Below, in pieces: positions 22,593-33,624 of a stretch of 64,000 bases of DNA. This DNA comes from Mikania micrantha (lineage: Eukaryota; Streptophyta; Magnoliopsida; Asterales; Asteraceae): the NCBI GenBank assembly GCA_009363875.1, contig CM018680.1, forward strand, positions 71,924,272 to 71,988,271, written 5' to 3'. A model generated the notes under the pieces. It ran no database searches, had not been told where the DNA came from, and saw only the letters and a program-made list of their open reading frames with translations. The position numbers and the translations under genes are program-made. Each line of letters starts with the position of its first letter. Position 1 is the first letter of the stretch.

Positions 22593-22670
22593 TAGTTAGA
22601 ATGGTAAGGCTTTGTGTTTTTGCTCTGTTGGGCGTGGGTTCGAGTCCCTTCCCCAAGTTTTTTTTTTAAT
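22593..22670 (+). mobile_element. tRNA-derived SINE (head)
   Basis: A-box-like TAGTTAGAATGG at 22593-22604 and B box GGTTCGAGTCC at 22637-22647, followed by a T run. The 33-nt box spacing matches an RNA polymerase III promoter of tRNA origin. No tRNA fold with flanking acceptor stem is evident, so it is a SINE rather than a tRNA gene. The right boundary is unclear. Confidence 0.6.
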
Positions 22671-22800
22671 TTTCATTTTCTCCTATTTCTCTTTTAATTC
22701 GCTTTTCCCAATTCTCTTTCCATCTCTCTTTTCACTTTCTTTTACACACCGTCGTCATCAAATCGCTCCCATACAAACGAGTCAACGACGTCACAACTGA

Positions 22801-23266
22801 TCTCTACAATTTAAATTTTCATCCTATGCTTTCGGGGTTATCTCTTTCATCCCCTCAATTTTTTTAAAAAAAAAACTTTATAAAAATGTTACTTTAATTA
22901 CCTTAAGTTTATAAACTTTCTAATTTAGCTCTTTTGTTCCTTAGCTAATAATAATTTCTTACATGCTTAGTTTTGCGTTAGAGTCCATATAAATTCGTGT
23001 GTCGATAATTTCTTACGTGCTTAGTTTTGCGTAAGAGTCCATATAGATTCGTGTTGATACACATTTCGAAATATTTTTTTCCCAGAAACGAGTCCGGTTA
23101 AATATAGTATGTTTCTGTACTTACTTATATATGCTAGTTTATGTTTCAACGTAAATTTTTTTAGGAGATAGGTTGTATCAAATATAGTACGTTTTCATTT
23201 GATGAAATACATTCCAACTACTTTACATTTTAATACCGCCGCAACGCGCGACGATTACCTTACTAG
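22801..23266 (+). mobile_element. Candidate non-autonomous Helitron
   Basis: Starts A|TCTCTACAATTTAAATTTT and ends with a G+C-rich block (ACCGCCGCAACGCGCG, about 23235-23250) followed by ATTACCTTACTAG|T. A TC start, a GC-rich hairpin-like block about 12 nt from a CTAG end, and an A/T host dinucleotide fit Helitrons. It has no coding capacity. About 50 bp near 22959-23008 is repeated with small changes at 23008-23055 (CTTAGTTTTGCGT...AGAGTCCATATA). Confidence 0.55.
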
Positions 23267-24197
23267 TTTTTTATTAATTTGCACCATACTCTATGAATGC
23301 TTAATGTATGTAGATGCATTTAGATAAAAAAAAAAAAACAAGCCAACAAAGTATTCCAAATCAGGTTTCTAACTCATTAAGGACCAGTTAGGCAGTTAGA
23401 AGCAAGAAATGAAGTAAATATTAAAAGCAAATGTATTCTCTTCATTCCTGAAATCTATACATCCTTTCCTTTCTGATCAAAGGCAAGCCAGACGCGTGCT
23501 TATATGCAAACCCTAGTGGCCTAGTCCTCTCCTAGAGTACAAGGGATAGCCTTTGATTTGTAAGCCCACATGGCTAACAAAAACTACTTAAACAAGAGAA
23601 AAAAACACATTCATGTTCAGGTATTTAGAAAAAATGCATACAAGCGCTTAAAAATACAAAATCTGTACTGATAAATGTATAATCTACCTCAATAGCTATC
23701 ACATATACAGTTTCAGCAAAACTTTCAACATACCTTCTACTCCAAAGAAAGCATCAAAATTTTGATAAAAGTATGCATTGCAAGCAAGTGTTGTTCATTG
23801 AGGAATTTTATCAAACACTTGGAGTTCCATCTCAACATCACCAAATCTAAAAGTCTACGAAGAAGAAAAAACGTAATCAAATCGGAACATAAACAAGATT
23901 CAAGCCCTAAATCAAACATGGCCTTAAAATATCAAGATGCCTGTGATATTTTACACGAAAAATAATGAAAATAGATAGTAAAAACAGAGATGGTAAGTAA
24001 TACCTAGCATTTGAATCAACGGAATCAACAAAGTCTTAAAACTTAAAGTCGATTTACAATAGAAAAGCAAGAAAACCGTAAATAATTATATCATGGAAGC
24101 GAAACAACTTTACGAACACAATTAAACCCTAGAAATCAAACAGGGAAAAAAACCCAAAAATCAAAACATGAAGCTTATATATATTGAATTCTTACTT

Positions 24198-24507
24198 GAA
24201 GAACCGAAGCGCCTTCAGAGGAGTCTCAGAAGAAGTTGGCTGCTATATGAGAATCGAAACGGGGTAAAATATGATTCACAAATCACAACATATGAGAATC
24301 GAAACGGCTGCTGTATGAGAATCGACCGCAACGGGAGGAGCGACAGTAAGGAAGGAGAGGAGGAGCGGCGGGGCGGCGGTAGGGGCGGACCGGCGGTGGG
24401 GACGTGAGGTAGGAGGCGCGGCTGGAAATGTTGAAAAGGAAACTCAGGTTACGCACTCCAAGAAGAGAGAAGGGAACTTGGTTGTCTGGATTTTTTTCAA
24501 CTATCAC
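24198..24507 (-). promoter_or_regulatory. Candidate first (untranslated) exon and promoter of mL43
   Basis: G+C-rich on a locally AT-rich background, pyrimidine-rich on the minus strand, ending in a donor at 24197. Three copies of a phrase close to TATGAGAATCGAAACGG occur between 24246 and 24323. This fits a plant 5' UTR and core promoter for mL43, but there is no transcript evidence. Confidence 0.4.
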
Positions 24508-24559
24508 CTAATTAATTCGTACGTGTTCCCTAGTTTATAAAGAATGCTAAAGCTAGCCA

Positions 24560-24740
24560 CTAGTCCAGATAGACGGAGTCTCTAGCCCATCAGTCATCAA
24601 TTTACAGGGAAAACCCGACCCAAGCATCCGGTCAAATGCATGACGATGAAAGGCCGGTAAAACCATGTGGAATCAAGAATCGAACCCAGGACCTAGGTCT
24701 CTTATCACTTCCTTCATATCTCCATCTTACCATTAGGACA
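24560..24740 (-). mobile_element. tRNA-derived SINE, minus strand
   Basis: On the minus strand, TAATGGTAAGATGG (24735-24722) resembles an A box and GGGTTCGATTC (24688-24678) a B box. It continues into a tail reaching about 24560. Boundaries are approximate. Confidence 0.5.
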
Positions 24741-27035
24741 AGACATCATTAGTGGATTGTCTGGATTTGAGAACTGATTTGTAAGTAGCTTATATTTTGT
24801 AGGGTAAGATCCAATAAGAATAAGATTTTACCTGAAAACAATAAAAACAATTTAAAAATGACATTTGACAACTTTAACGAACTTTGATTAAATTCATTTC
24901 GAATGTGTTAGAACTGTCTTGTTGAAACTTAAACCCTAACCCTAAACTCTAAAGCTAAATCCTAAACTCGAAAGCTAAATACTAAATCTAAACTCTAAAA
25001 CTAAACCTAAAGTTAAAGTTAAAGCAAAACTCTAAAGTTAAACCTAAACCCTAATGCTAAAAGCTAAAACGTAATCTTAAACCATAAAGCTAAATCCTAA
25101 ACCTTAAAAGTAAACCCTAAATCTGAGAGTTAAACCTAAAAGCTAAATCTAAACCCTAAAAGCTAAACTTTAAACCAAACGATAAGCTAAATTATATAAC
25201 ATAATTTCTAAACCCTAAATGCTAAGATCGTAGAGTTTGACGAGACGGTTCCAACGTATCCGGAATTAGTTCAATCTAATTTCATTAGGATTGTCAATTG
25301 TAGTTTTTAAATTATTTTTATTGTTGTTAGGCAAAATATCATTCTTATTTGAGTCTCCCCTATTTTACTAATATATTTAATTATTAAAAAATATTAACAG
25401 ATTTTAAACAAATCTTAACATTATATAATATCTAAACGGGTCAACCCGTTAAAGACACGAAATTTGTTAAATGTGTTGTGCCGTGTTAGCATGTTCGTGT
25501 TTGAACAGCCCTACCTGATAATGTTATGACTGGAGTTTTTTTTAGTCAGATAATACCTAGCTATAAAATTGTTTTTTGAGTTGGTAGAATTTATAAAAAT
25601 ATGAATGGGTAATTTAATTGATGATATGCAAAATTTTGAATGCAACTCAGTAACAATTGAAACGAATAATTATTGTGTTGTTTAATATAGTAGAGTTGAT
25701 TAAGATGTAAAAAAATTTGGATGACATAATAACCATCCATAATATAAATTTATTTTTTGAAAGTGATAAACAATGTCAAAATTATAACTACTCGTAATTA
25801 ATTTATATAGATTTAGTTTGCTAATTAAATATAACTATATATACTTCAATTTATATTAAATTTTAAAAAATGTAGTCATTTAATATTATTATTAATTAAT
25901 ATGAAAGAAAATAGACCAATTGTTATTTGTTATCATTATTTAATAGATCAGAGAAACAGAAAAATAAAAATAAAAATAACCAGAGAGTAACATATGTACT
26001 AAACTAAATTTGTTAGACGCATTACATTGGTTCACCACTCATTTGAATTAGCCTGGTTACCACTTGTTTCTCTTCATTTGTGTTCACTTTATGCACGTAA
26101 ACCATTCATATATACTATAACGAACAAAGAAATGATACGAATATCATTGAATTTCAAGTGTTCAATTAAAGTGAAACAAACAAACACGATTATCATTCGC
26201 ATTTGTTTGGATCTTTATAGGTTGTATGTGTGAAACATCTTAATTAGAGTGTCAACTACATAAGTATCATGTTTGTGAGATGAGGTCAGTATACATTTCA
26301 GAAATAAATTTAAGTGTGCAAGTTATGTTTACATAAAAGAAATTTTTCAAAATATCATTTTTAAGAGATGATTTAATTAAAAAAAAAACAGAAAGTTATT
26401 ATCATACAAATTTTAAAAGTTTGTCCAATTTTTCCCTTGTCAATTAGAATTACCTTCTAATACGACATTTTGATTAATCACCCGTTGAAGTATGACAAAT
26501 TGATTATTTTAAAACATAGAATCATTGTTTGCATTGTATGTAAACATAAGCAATTGGTTGGACTTTTTTTTTTTTAATAATGCAATCTCATGCATTTTCT
26601 ATGGTTGGTTTTGATTGAAAAATGCATTTAATATTGACCAAGAATGTTTATTTCTAACATGCATGTATATAAATATTATATAAAATAATAGGGTGTTTTG
26701 GTCACATCATAGTTAAATTTACAAAAAATTGGCTCCCTTATAATGTGGAGGCACTAATGGTTTGTATTAATTCACAACCTTAACGAACCATTTCTATGTT
26801 TTCATGTTTGTCTATTTTTCACTAACTTTTTATCAAATACTCTTTCAAAGCAAAAAAAACCATTATATTTTGTAAATTCATATTACAAATCTTTGATTTC
26901 TGGTTGGGGTGCTCTTCCAATAAAAACATCTCGTGAATGCTTGCTCTGCAGGGTCATGTGGGGCATGAGTTTCCATACGTAATGTGAGTTTATATATGTA
27001 TGTAATATGTATATGTATATGTATATGTATAGTTT
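24741..27035. other. Gene-poor AT-rich stretch left of the RIC/fibrillin duplication
   Basis: Contains the telomere-like tract (24925-25225), a partial repeat at 25430-25530 with ACGGGTCAACCCGTT and CCGTGTTAGCATG, and otherwise AT-rich DNA without a credible gene. The right end (about 26900-27035, with TATATG repeats at 27003-27030) should hold the promoter of RIC copy 1. Confidence 0.5.
24925..25225. repeat. Degenerate interstitial telomere-like repeat
   Basis: About 300 bp of loosely repeated CCCTAAA-type units (AAACCCTAACCCTAAACTCTAAAGCTAAATCC and similar, given here by pattern). Most units diverge to CTCTAAA, GCTAAA or CCTAAA. This could be an old interstitial telomeric tract or a telomere-like satellite. 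Plant telomere DNA is CCCTAAA. Confidence 0.8.
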
Positions 27036-27167
27036 TCAACAAGAATTCCTAACATTAGGTGTTAATTTCATGTTTCTTGAAGATAGGAAGCTCCATATGA
27101 TCCAGCTAACAAGCAATACTAGCCATACAATTCTAATTTCGTGTTTATTTTTCGACTTCTCTCCACC

Positions 27168-28245
27168 ATGATGAAAGGTTTCTTCCGAGGCTTACGTTGC
27201 TTATTTGGTAATACGCATAGACATGCGTGTATTCTTTATACTTCATTTATAACTCAGATATGATGGATTCACTAAATGACATGGTGTTTTATAGATACTG
27301 ATAATGAAAAAGAACCTGAAATTCAAATCGGAGCTCCCACAGATGTTAAACATGTAGCACACATTGGATGTGATGGTCCTTCTACCCAAGCACCAAGTTG
27401 GGTTAGTACGAGTTGTTTGTAGAGGTGGTAAAATAGACGGGTTCAGGTTCAACTAGAGGTGGGTAAACCGTTTTTTTTAAGACCCATCAACCACAGATGC
27501 AACCGGTTCGGGTACAACCGGTTCCGGGTTTTTTGCTCACCTTGAGGTTCAACCAAATCGATAACATTAGCATTTAGGATGGGCCCAAACAGGCTAAGCT
27601 TGCCCAAAATCATTTTATTTCTTCATATGATAATAAAACCTATAGAGTAATAATGATGTCTTAAGCATTTCCAATATGTTTTTAACTACCTTTAACCCAT
27701 TTTCATTATTACCAGTTCTAAAGATTTTAACCATTTAATCAGTTGCCTGATTTAATGATTACAGATGAACGGGTATCAAACCGGTTCAGAGGGTCAATCT
27801 GGTGAAACTCATGATAAAGGTAAACCCATGAAAAGATATTAAGGTTTTTGTTTGATGATTAAGAATGTTAATCACATATGTTTCAACTTTGTGAATTTAA
27901 GATCTTGGGTCAGGAGGGGCCGCCACGGACTCACCTAGCCGCCCACACAAGACGAAGCAAACCAAGCGATCCGCTCATGGGAATGAACCATCCAATCACA
28001 AGCCCAGAAAGAACAAGAGCAACAGCAGTGAATCTTCGGTCCATGAAAGCAGTCGCACCAGGAGACTCAAGAACTCACTTCTCGGGTCAGAACCACCCGC
28101 ACAAGAAGCGAATGTGAAAAAACCCCGAAAGAAACATGGTGAAGGAACCACAAGATCTTCCAGGACCAGAAACAAAGACCCATCAACCACAGATGCAACA
28201 TGGTCAGACTCCAATTGCAGTGATGGGGTGTGCCACAAACCATGA
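27168..28245 (+). CDS. ROP-interactive CRIB protein (RIC10/RIC11-like), copy 1
   Basis: Effector that binds active ROP GTPases through a CRIB motif and works at the plasma membrane or cytoskeleton. Four exons join in phase: 27168-27207, 27295-27401, 27765-27819 and 27902-28245, giving 181 residues. MMKGFFRGLRCLF is followed by the CRIB (about 25-41, IGAPTDVKHVAHIGCDG) and then APSW-MNGYQTGSE. The last 114 residues are basic and Ser-rich (HKPRKNKSNSSESS and RKKHGEGTTRSSRTRN), as in RIC10/11-type tails. Residue 39 is Cys where plant RICs normally have Trp (HIGWDG). Introns are GT-AG. Intron 2 carries a hAT-like insertion at 27454. It is convergent with the fibrillin gene at 28402. Family is certain; subgroup is less so. 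Confidence 0.9.
27454..27545. mobile_element. 92-bp hAT-like insertion with exon-derived filler, in intron 2 of RIC copy 1
   Basis: Flanked by 8-bp direct repeats GGTTCAAC (27446-27453 and 27546-27553). Copy 2 has this sequence once, at about 34120, an empty site. The left end TAGAGGTGGGTAAACC and the right end (GCTCACCTTGA) resemble the termini of local hAT MITEs, and AACCGGTT subterminal motifs are present. The middle, 27479-27503, is a 25-nt exact copy of 28175-28199 in exon 4 of the same gene. Confidence 0.85.
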
Positions 28246-28401
28246 TTGATTGAACACACATGTTGATTGAGCTTGTAGCAAATTTGATAAACTTTTACAT
28301 AAATGAATCTGTAACAACTTTATACTGCACTCTTATTTATGAACCTGTAGATCATATTGTATAATTGTACATATGAAGAAATGAGATTTGAAATTACATT
28401 C

Positions 28402-31235
28402 TTATGAGACCACAAACACTCTAAGCTCCCCTCTATCTCCCCTTGTAACCCGAAGATCAGAGTTGAGGTAAGTAACATCAAAATCGAAACTACCTCTGTT
28501 AGTTGATGGCCTGAATTGTTCTGGTAGTTGAGGTATCTCCAATGGTGGTAGTTGTGATAAGTTACCTGTTGTCTTTACTGTTGTTTTCTCAAATATGATC
28601 CTGATTGTAGAAGTTCCTATCGAGATAAAATGATTATCAGTGAAACGAGAAGGCTGCAAACGAGCTAGGCTGAGCCTGAGCTTGGATTGTTTAACTTAAG
28701 ACTTAAGAGAGCTCGAACATGAGCTCGTTTCGAGCTCTGTCTACAAATCGAGCTCTGCTAGTTTACTATTTATCATAAAATTTAAATATTTTATTTATAT
28801 ACATATCTAATATATTTATATGTATTTAACATTATAAATTTTTATGTATAACTTAGCATATATTATTTTGTCAATATTATCATAAATATATACCTAGCAA
28901 GTAGCAAAACTACAAAACAGGCAGGTTGGATTGTGTTGGGTGGGGTAACAGCTCTTTCAGGGTTTGGTTAGCATGGGCCCTTAAAAAAAGTACACATTTG
29001 GTTCGAGTCAAAAATATTAGGATGTTTAGAATCACAAGCCCAGTCAAGCTTAGTAAATGAACCTCGGGCTTGCTTATTAGATGAGCTCTTATTCAGGCTT
29101 GAGCTCGTTTGAGCTAAGAGAACTCTTAGCAAGCTGATCTCAAGTAGCTCACAAGTAGCCCGGTTGGTTTAACAACAAAGGAAAAATGATTTCAAAATGA
29201 CTAACCTATGATCTCAAATTTATGAGCTAAAGTAGCAGTGACTTCTATTGGTTGAAGAGGCCATGGTGCGCCAAGTTCAAGCTCAACTATATTATCAAAA
29301 TCTTTGCTCAAGATATCAATGCGTTGTAATACCTGTTTACAAAAATAAAAGATATAAAGATATCGTCAACAAACAACATGTTGAGCATGTTTGAAAGCAT
29401 GATTGGATGATGTTAAAAAACTAGAATCACATAATCAGATTGCACAATAATATGATAACATGTATACACTACCCCATTTGAGTGACAGATTGTTATAAGA
29501 TACCTGACCAAGAGTTATAGGAAGTAGCCTTCCGGTTGGTAGGCCCCCTAGAGTGCGTGAAGAAAGCGCGCTGCTGTATATCAGTTTCCATCTTCCTTGA
29601 AGTTTTTCAAGGTCACATGAAAGATCAACAGGTCCTCCAAAAGCTTCAATCTCTTTGGCTGCAGAATCTGCCTTCTGCAAATCTTCTTCACTTGCAGCAA
29701 GCCCTCTATTAAGCCCAGAAACAGCACTCTGCAACAAACCATTCCATAAATTATCGGTTCGATCATTCAAACGAGGTAAGTAGCTCATTATGAATGATAC
29801 TGCTAGAATAACATAGTTTCATACAACTCAAGTTGTGAGCTAAATGAGTATGTGATCCATGTTGGATAATGGGCCAAAATGGTTCAGGTTGACCAAACAA
29901 CACACCTTTCATCTGTTTTCTCTTAACATTTTTTTAACCATGACAACCTTTTATCAAAGAACCCTACCAATACCCTGCTAACCATTAAGATCATGTAAAG
30001 TATAGCTTGTGATTGCATTGGTGATTTTAGCGTCATCTAGCTATTTTATGTAATTGGATTTGCATAAATGACCGAAAAAGAAGTCATGATAAAACATCAA
30101 AACAAATCGTTAAGTGTGAGGTGCACGTTGGTCTGATGATCTCATGATTTGTGGTGTTATACTTATAGACCTGTTGTAGTGTTAAGGAGATGAAGCCCAC
30201 TGAACAACGAAAGTCTAGGGGCAGCACCCATGGTTAGCAGGGTCCTAGACTCCTTGGGGCAGCAGCCTGGCTGGGATTAAACACCTTAAAAAAAATTAAT
30301 GTTATGTTTCTTATGCATCGAAAACTGTCTTTCGGAAGCAAATTTCGGAAGAAAAATGTTCTTCGGAAGCAAATTTGGATTACGAGGAAAAAAACTAACT
30401 TTCGGACGTAAGTTTGGTTTTCAGTTCAAAAGCAAGTTTGGTTTTCGAAAGAAAGCTTATTTTCGGAAGTAAATACTTTGGAAATAAGCAGTTCTTTGAA
30501 AGTAAGTATTTACTTCCAAAGGATGCTTATGTTAATGTTTGAATTTTTAAGTTTTAAGAAAAATATTTGAACTTTGAAGTATTATATTGATGTGCCTATT
30601 TGTATGTATATATATAAAATTTTGAAAAATTCTGTATAAAAATTCCAATCCAATTAATTCCAATTATCTGATTGAATATCGAGTGTACCCATGAAATAAT
30701 TCAATCTAACAACGAACTGTAGGCAACTATCAGAGAATTCAAGAAATCATCAAACACTCAGAAGCGGTTTAAATGCAGAAAGCAAGTTGCAATGATAAGT
30801 TCATATTTTCTAGGAGCTGTAAGTTCCTAATTTAACATCAAACCGGACCACGAAAACATACGAATTTATACATACAGAAATAGCAACTCAGATGCAAAAA
30901 AAAATCAAGAACCACCCAATTAAACAAATTTCAAACACATAATCAACACAAATGCAATGAAACAATTCACAACCACTTACCAACAACTTGAACTTCAATG
31001 ACTTGATTGTATCAGCCTTCGACGGATCCGGGAACTGGAACCCGGAAAACGATGACGGAGACGGATCGGAATCGGAAACTTGTTCGCCGGTGGCGGATAT
31101 GGAAATGAGGGGTGATCGTCTCTTGGGTAGGTTATGCCTATACTTGAAATCAAATAGATTGTTTTGTCTTGAGAATAAAGATTGGGTGCAAGCGATGGAG
31201 GGTGAAATCGATGAGTGAATTAGCAGAGACGCCAT
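28402..31235 (-). CDS. Plastid-lipid-associated protein / fibrillin (PAP8-like), copy 1
   Basis: Lipocalin-like fibrillin of thylakoids or plastoglobules, likely acting in plastid lipid or redox homeostasis. Four exons in phase on the minus strand: 31235-30981, 29728-29504, 29332-29206 and 28616-28402, giving 273 residues. The N-terminus (MASLLIHSSISPSIACTQSL) looks like a chloroplast transit peptide. The PAP/fibrillin domain runs from LKFKLLSAVSGLNRGLAASE through KLQGRWKLIYSSALSSRTLG, LELGAPWPLQPIEVTATLAH and FEKTTVKTTGNLSQLPPLEI to the conserved end TRGDRGELRVFVVS. Compared with copy 2, four residues (SRPG) are missing after TLGG, from a 12-nt in-frame gap near 29545. Intron 1 (30980-29729) carries a fold-back repeat and intron 3 holds GAGCTCG-rich repeat DNA. 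Confidence 0.92.
30310..30540. repeat. Fold-back repeat in fibrillin intron 1 (copy 1)
   Basis: Several variants of TTTCGGAAGYAARTTTSG lie between 30330 and 30470, and GAAGTAAATACTTTGG is mirrored by GTATTTACTTCCAAAG at about 30504-30520. The same structure occurs at 36925-37130 in copy 2, so it predates the duplication. It is probably a MITE. Confidence 0.65.
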
Positions 31236-31615
31236 GGATGATTGGATTGCTGGGGATGCAATGCAATTAAGCAACAGGGATCAGGGATTAAGTGGCTCAA
31301 GTTGCATGTAATCAGTATCTAAGTATCTACACGTTGGCCCCACAACTTCACTAATTTCATATTTAAAATGTTCAATTGGTTGTTTACGTATTAGTTTCAT
31401 GAAATGTTTTAAAAACCGGATCGGATTAACCGGTTGAAGCAGTCTGATTAGGAATCGGTCACGAAACTGGTCTGACTATCGAAATGAATTGCTAATAAGC
31501 TGGTAGGATCAATGAACCAAACTGGTTGAATCGAACTTTAATTTTTTATAATATTTATCATGTCATTTGTTTTCTAAATCTGGCCAACCATTGGTGGACG
31601 TACACACCCGGGAGG

Positions 31616-32289
31616 TGTGACAATTACGTTTGAGGATTTCGTCATTATTGGCTAAAGTACATGTTATCGTGCTTAAAATCCACGTTAATAGAACAATTGT
31701 AATTATCACCATTTGAAAGTACACGAAAAATTGTGAATGTGGGCGAAAACCGTGCGTGAAACGGAGTTCCAGATTCTTCGGAATCAAAAAATTAAGAAAA
31801 ATTCGAAGTTATAGCACTCTGAGAGTCTTTGCGGTACGCCACGGCTAAATTGAGGATCCTTGGCGGTACACGAGGAGTCTAAAATATCTATTGGACTCCG
31901 AAATTCTTCGCGGTACGCCAAACCCCTTTCGAGGCTCCTTGGCGGTACGTAACGAAATCCAATTACATGCATAACTTCCATTTTTTTCATCTCTCGAACC
32001 TAGCACCTCTATAGACGAACCAGACCATCTTTTTACCACTCAAACTCAGTTCTAAAGATGCCAGAACGCCCGGATCACGCTATGGAACGTTTCTACAAGT
32101 CTGGATCATTGTTTTCATCCGAGAAATCCGTCCGATCGGGTAACGATTCGTTTTAACCTACTAGTTTGATAATGGTTAGATTAGATCTTGTTTTTGAAGA
32201 TAATGCAATAGTTATGATTGTTGATTATTGCCTAGATGATGGCTATGAATGGTTAGAAACGAAGAACTAGATGCGTTAACGGTTAAATC
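31616..32289 (+). repeat. Old LTR fragment related to chromovirus A LTR
   Basis: Starts TGTGACAATTACG and follows the chromovirus A LTR in order: a TACGTCATTA-like block, GTGGGCGAAAACCGTGC, AACGGAGTTCC, then four GCGGTAC-centred repeats (31831-31950), the CCGTCCGATCGGGTAACGAT region and GATTATTGCCTAGATGATGG. It diverges widely from 2980-3700 and stops at 32289, where another LTR-type sequence begins. It starts just 2 bp after unit 1 of the segmental duplication ends. Confidence 0.8.
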
Positions 32290-33100
32290 TGTCACACCCC
32301 GACCGATGGCGGAATATGCAGGGGCATGATTTGTGTAAGGATTGTTCATAAGCTCATGATTTCTAATTCAAAGTTTCATACTTAAAATACTAAATTACAA
32401 TGTCTTTACGTTACAAGTTCAAAGTCAAATACAACAATCAAGAATTTAGGACTTAAGTCTTTAATAAATTATCTAGGTCCATCTTTCTATACTCTTACTT
32501 AAAGTCTTCACTTTAACTTGTCACACATGTAAAGTAACTGTCAAATAAATGAATAGTTGGTGAGTAGTCACATGATGATAATAGTATAAGTTTTAAAGTG
32601 TGCAAACTTAAATGACAATGAGTATGAACATTATATTGTGAATGAATCAAGCATGTGTAAAGGGTGTACCGTCCCTTTTTAACACATGCAACGTCACGCG
32701 AAGAGAACGCGACTCTTTTAGGAACTAAGTACTAGAATACGTGCAAAAAAGTATATGAGTAAACAAGTATACAAATACAATATCAATCACACAATAACAA
32801 TCCAACTACAAAAGCATTTTATAGTTTGCATAAGTTTCAAGAACAGTATAAGAGTTCAAGCATTGAATAAGAGCATGTGTGACAGCCCCAAAATAATATA
32901 AAACTAAAAAGGGAATATGAAAACTCACTTGTGTTGCTTAGCAATCCAAAATACAACCAAGTATAGTTGTGTAATAACAACGACTTGTTATCATGTTTTG
33001 AATATCATGTATATATAAGAATATGTTTACAAGTTCCTAGTTTCTAAACATTTTAGTATATGAATGCGTGTCATGTTTGGTTCCAAATGATGGGGGTACA
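32290..33100 (-). repeat. LTR-type repeat (copy 1 of a pair with 55766-56560)
   Basis: Begins TGTCACACCCCGACC, the mirror of a Ty3-type LTR end. It shares ordered blocks with 55766-56560: GGCGGAATATGC, TCACACATGTAAAGTAA, TTGGTGAGTAGTCA, CGCGAAGAGAACGCGACTCT and GACAGCCCCAAAATAAT. I read both as LTR fragments lying on the minus strand. This copy was inserted into, or joined to, the older LTR fragment on its left. Confidence 0.65.
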
Positions 33101-33204
33101 ATTTCATAAGTCTTTAGGATTTAGTTAAAGTATTTAAAAGCATCAATCAATATTTTATTGAAATGTATTAAATAATTTTAAATAAGAGTATTTCATATAT
33201 ATAT

Positions 33205-33624
33205 ATAGGGGATGGTTCAAATAAAAACTCCTCACTTTGGAGAAAACCAAGAAAACTCCTACTAACCAATCAATTTTAAAAAAAAAATCATGATTTTTTA
33301 TTATTAGCTTAGAAATGTAATAAACAAACAAAATTTTTTAATAAAAATATGTAGATCACGAAATTACATATATGTAACCAATAAAGTTACGTATATGTAA
33401 CTCATATATGCAGTTTACAAGTTACATAATATAATCAATGAATTACATATATGCAATAACATGAATTACATATATTTTTTTATTTTTTTTCTTTTTGTTA
33501 ACAAATATAACATTATAATAAAACAAAATGTAAAATAAAAAATGAAAAACGAAATTGATTGATAACAATTATGATTAGTTTTCTAAGTTTTCTCAAATAT
33601 GAAGGTTTTCTATGGAACCTCCTC

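Larger units (their letters stand above)
21693..24197 (-). other. Probable long 5'-UTR intron of mL43
   Basis: The acceptor TTTGGCAG abuts the mL43 ATG. A good donor (CTTCAA then GTAAGAATT on the minus strand) lies at about 24197, in a pyrimidine-rich and G+C-rich segment that would suit a first exon. If correct, the intron is about 2.5 kb and holds a SINE (22593) and a Helitron (22801). The pairing of these two sites is inference; another donor in between is possible. Confidence 0.5.
27036..31613. repeat. Segmental duplication, unit 1 (RIC + fibrillin)
   Basis: Homology with 33700-38283 starts abruptly at TCAACAAGAATTCC (27036 and 33700) and ends at ACACACCCGGGA (about 31613 and 38283). The units lie in direct orientation about 6.66 kb apart. 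Genes, introns and intergenic DNA are all shared. Differences are small indels, scattered substitutions and the 92-bp insertion at 27454. Confidence 0.95.

Noticed and set aside
23241..23256. CpG-rich word as a CRISPR or regulatory site
   Set aside because: It is explained as the terminal GC block of a Helitron-like element, shared with 52868. No CRISPR array exists in this plant DNA.
27878..28117. 79-residue plus-strand frame (and its copy at 34467-34706)
   Set aside because: It is out of frame with RIC exon 4; the spliced frame in phase with the CRIB exons is open for 114 codons and ends at 28245 (34834 in copy 2).
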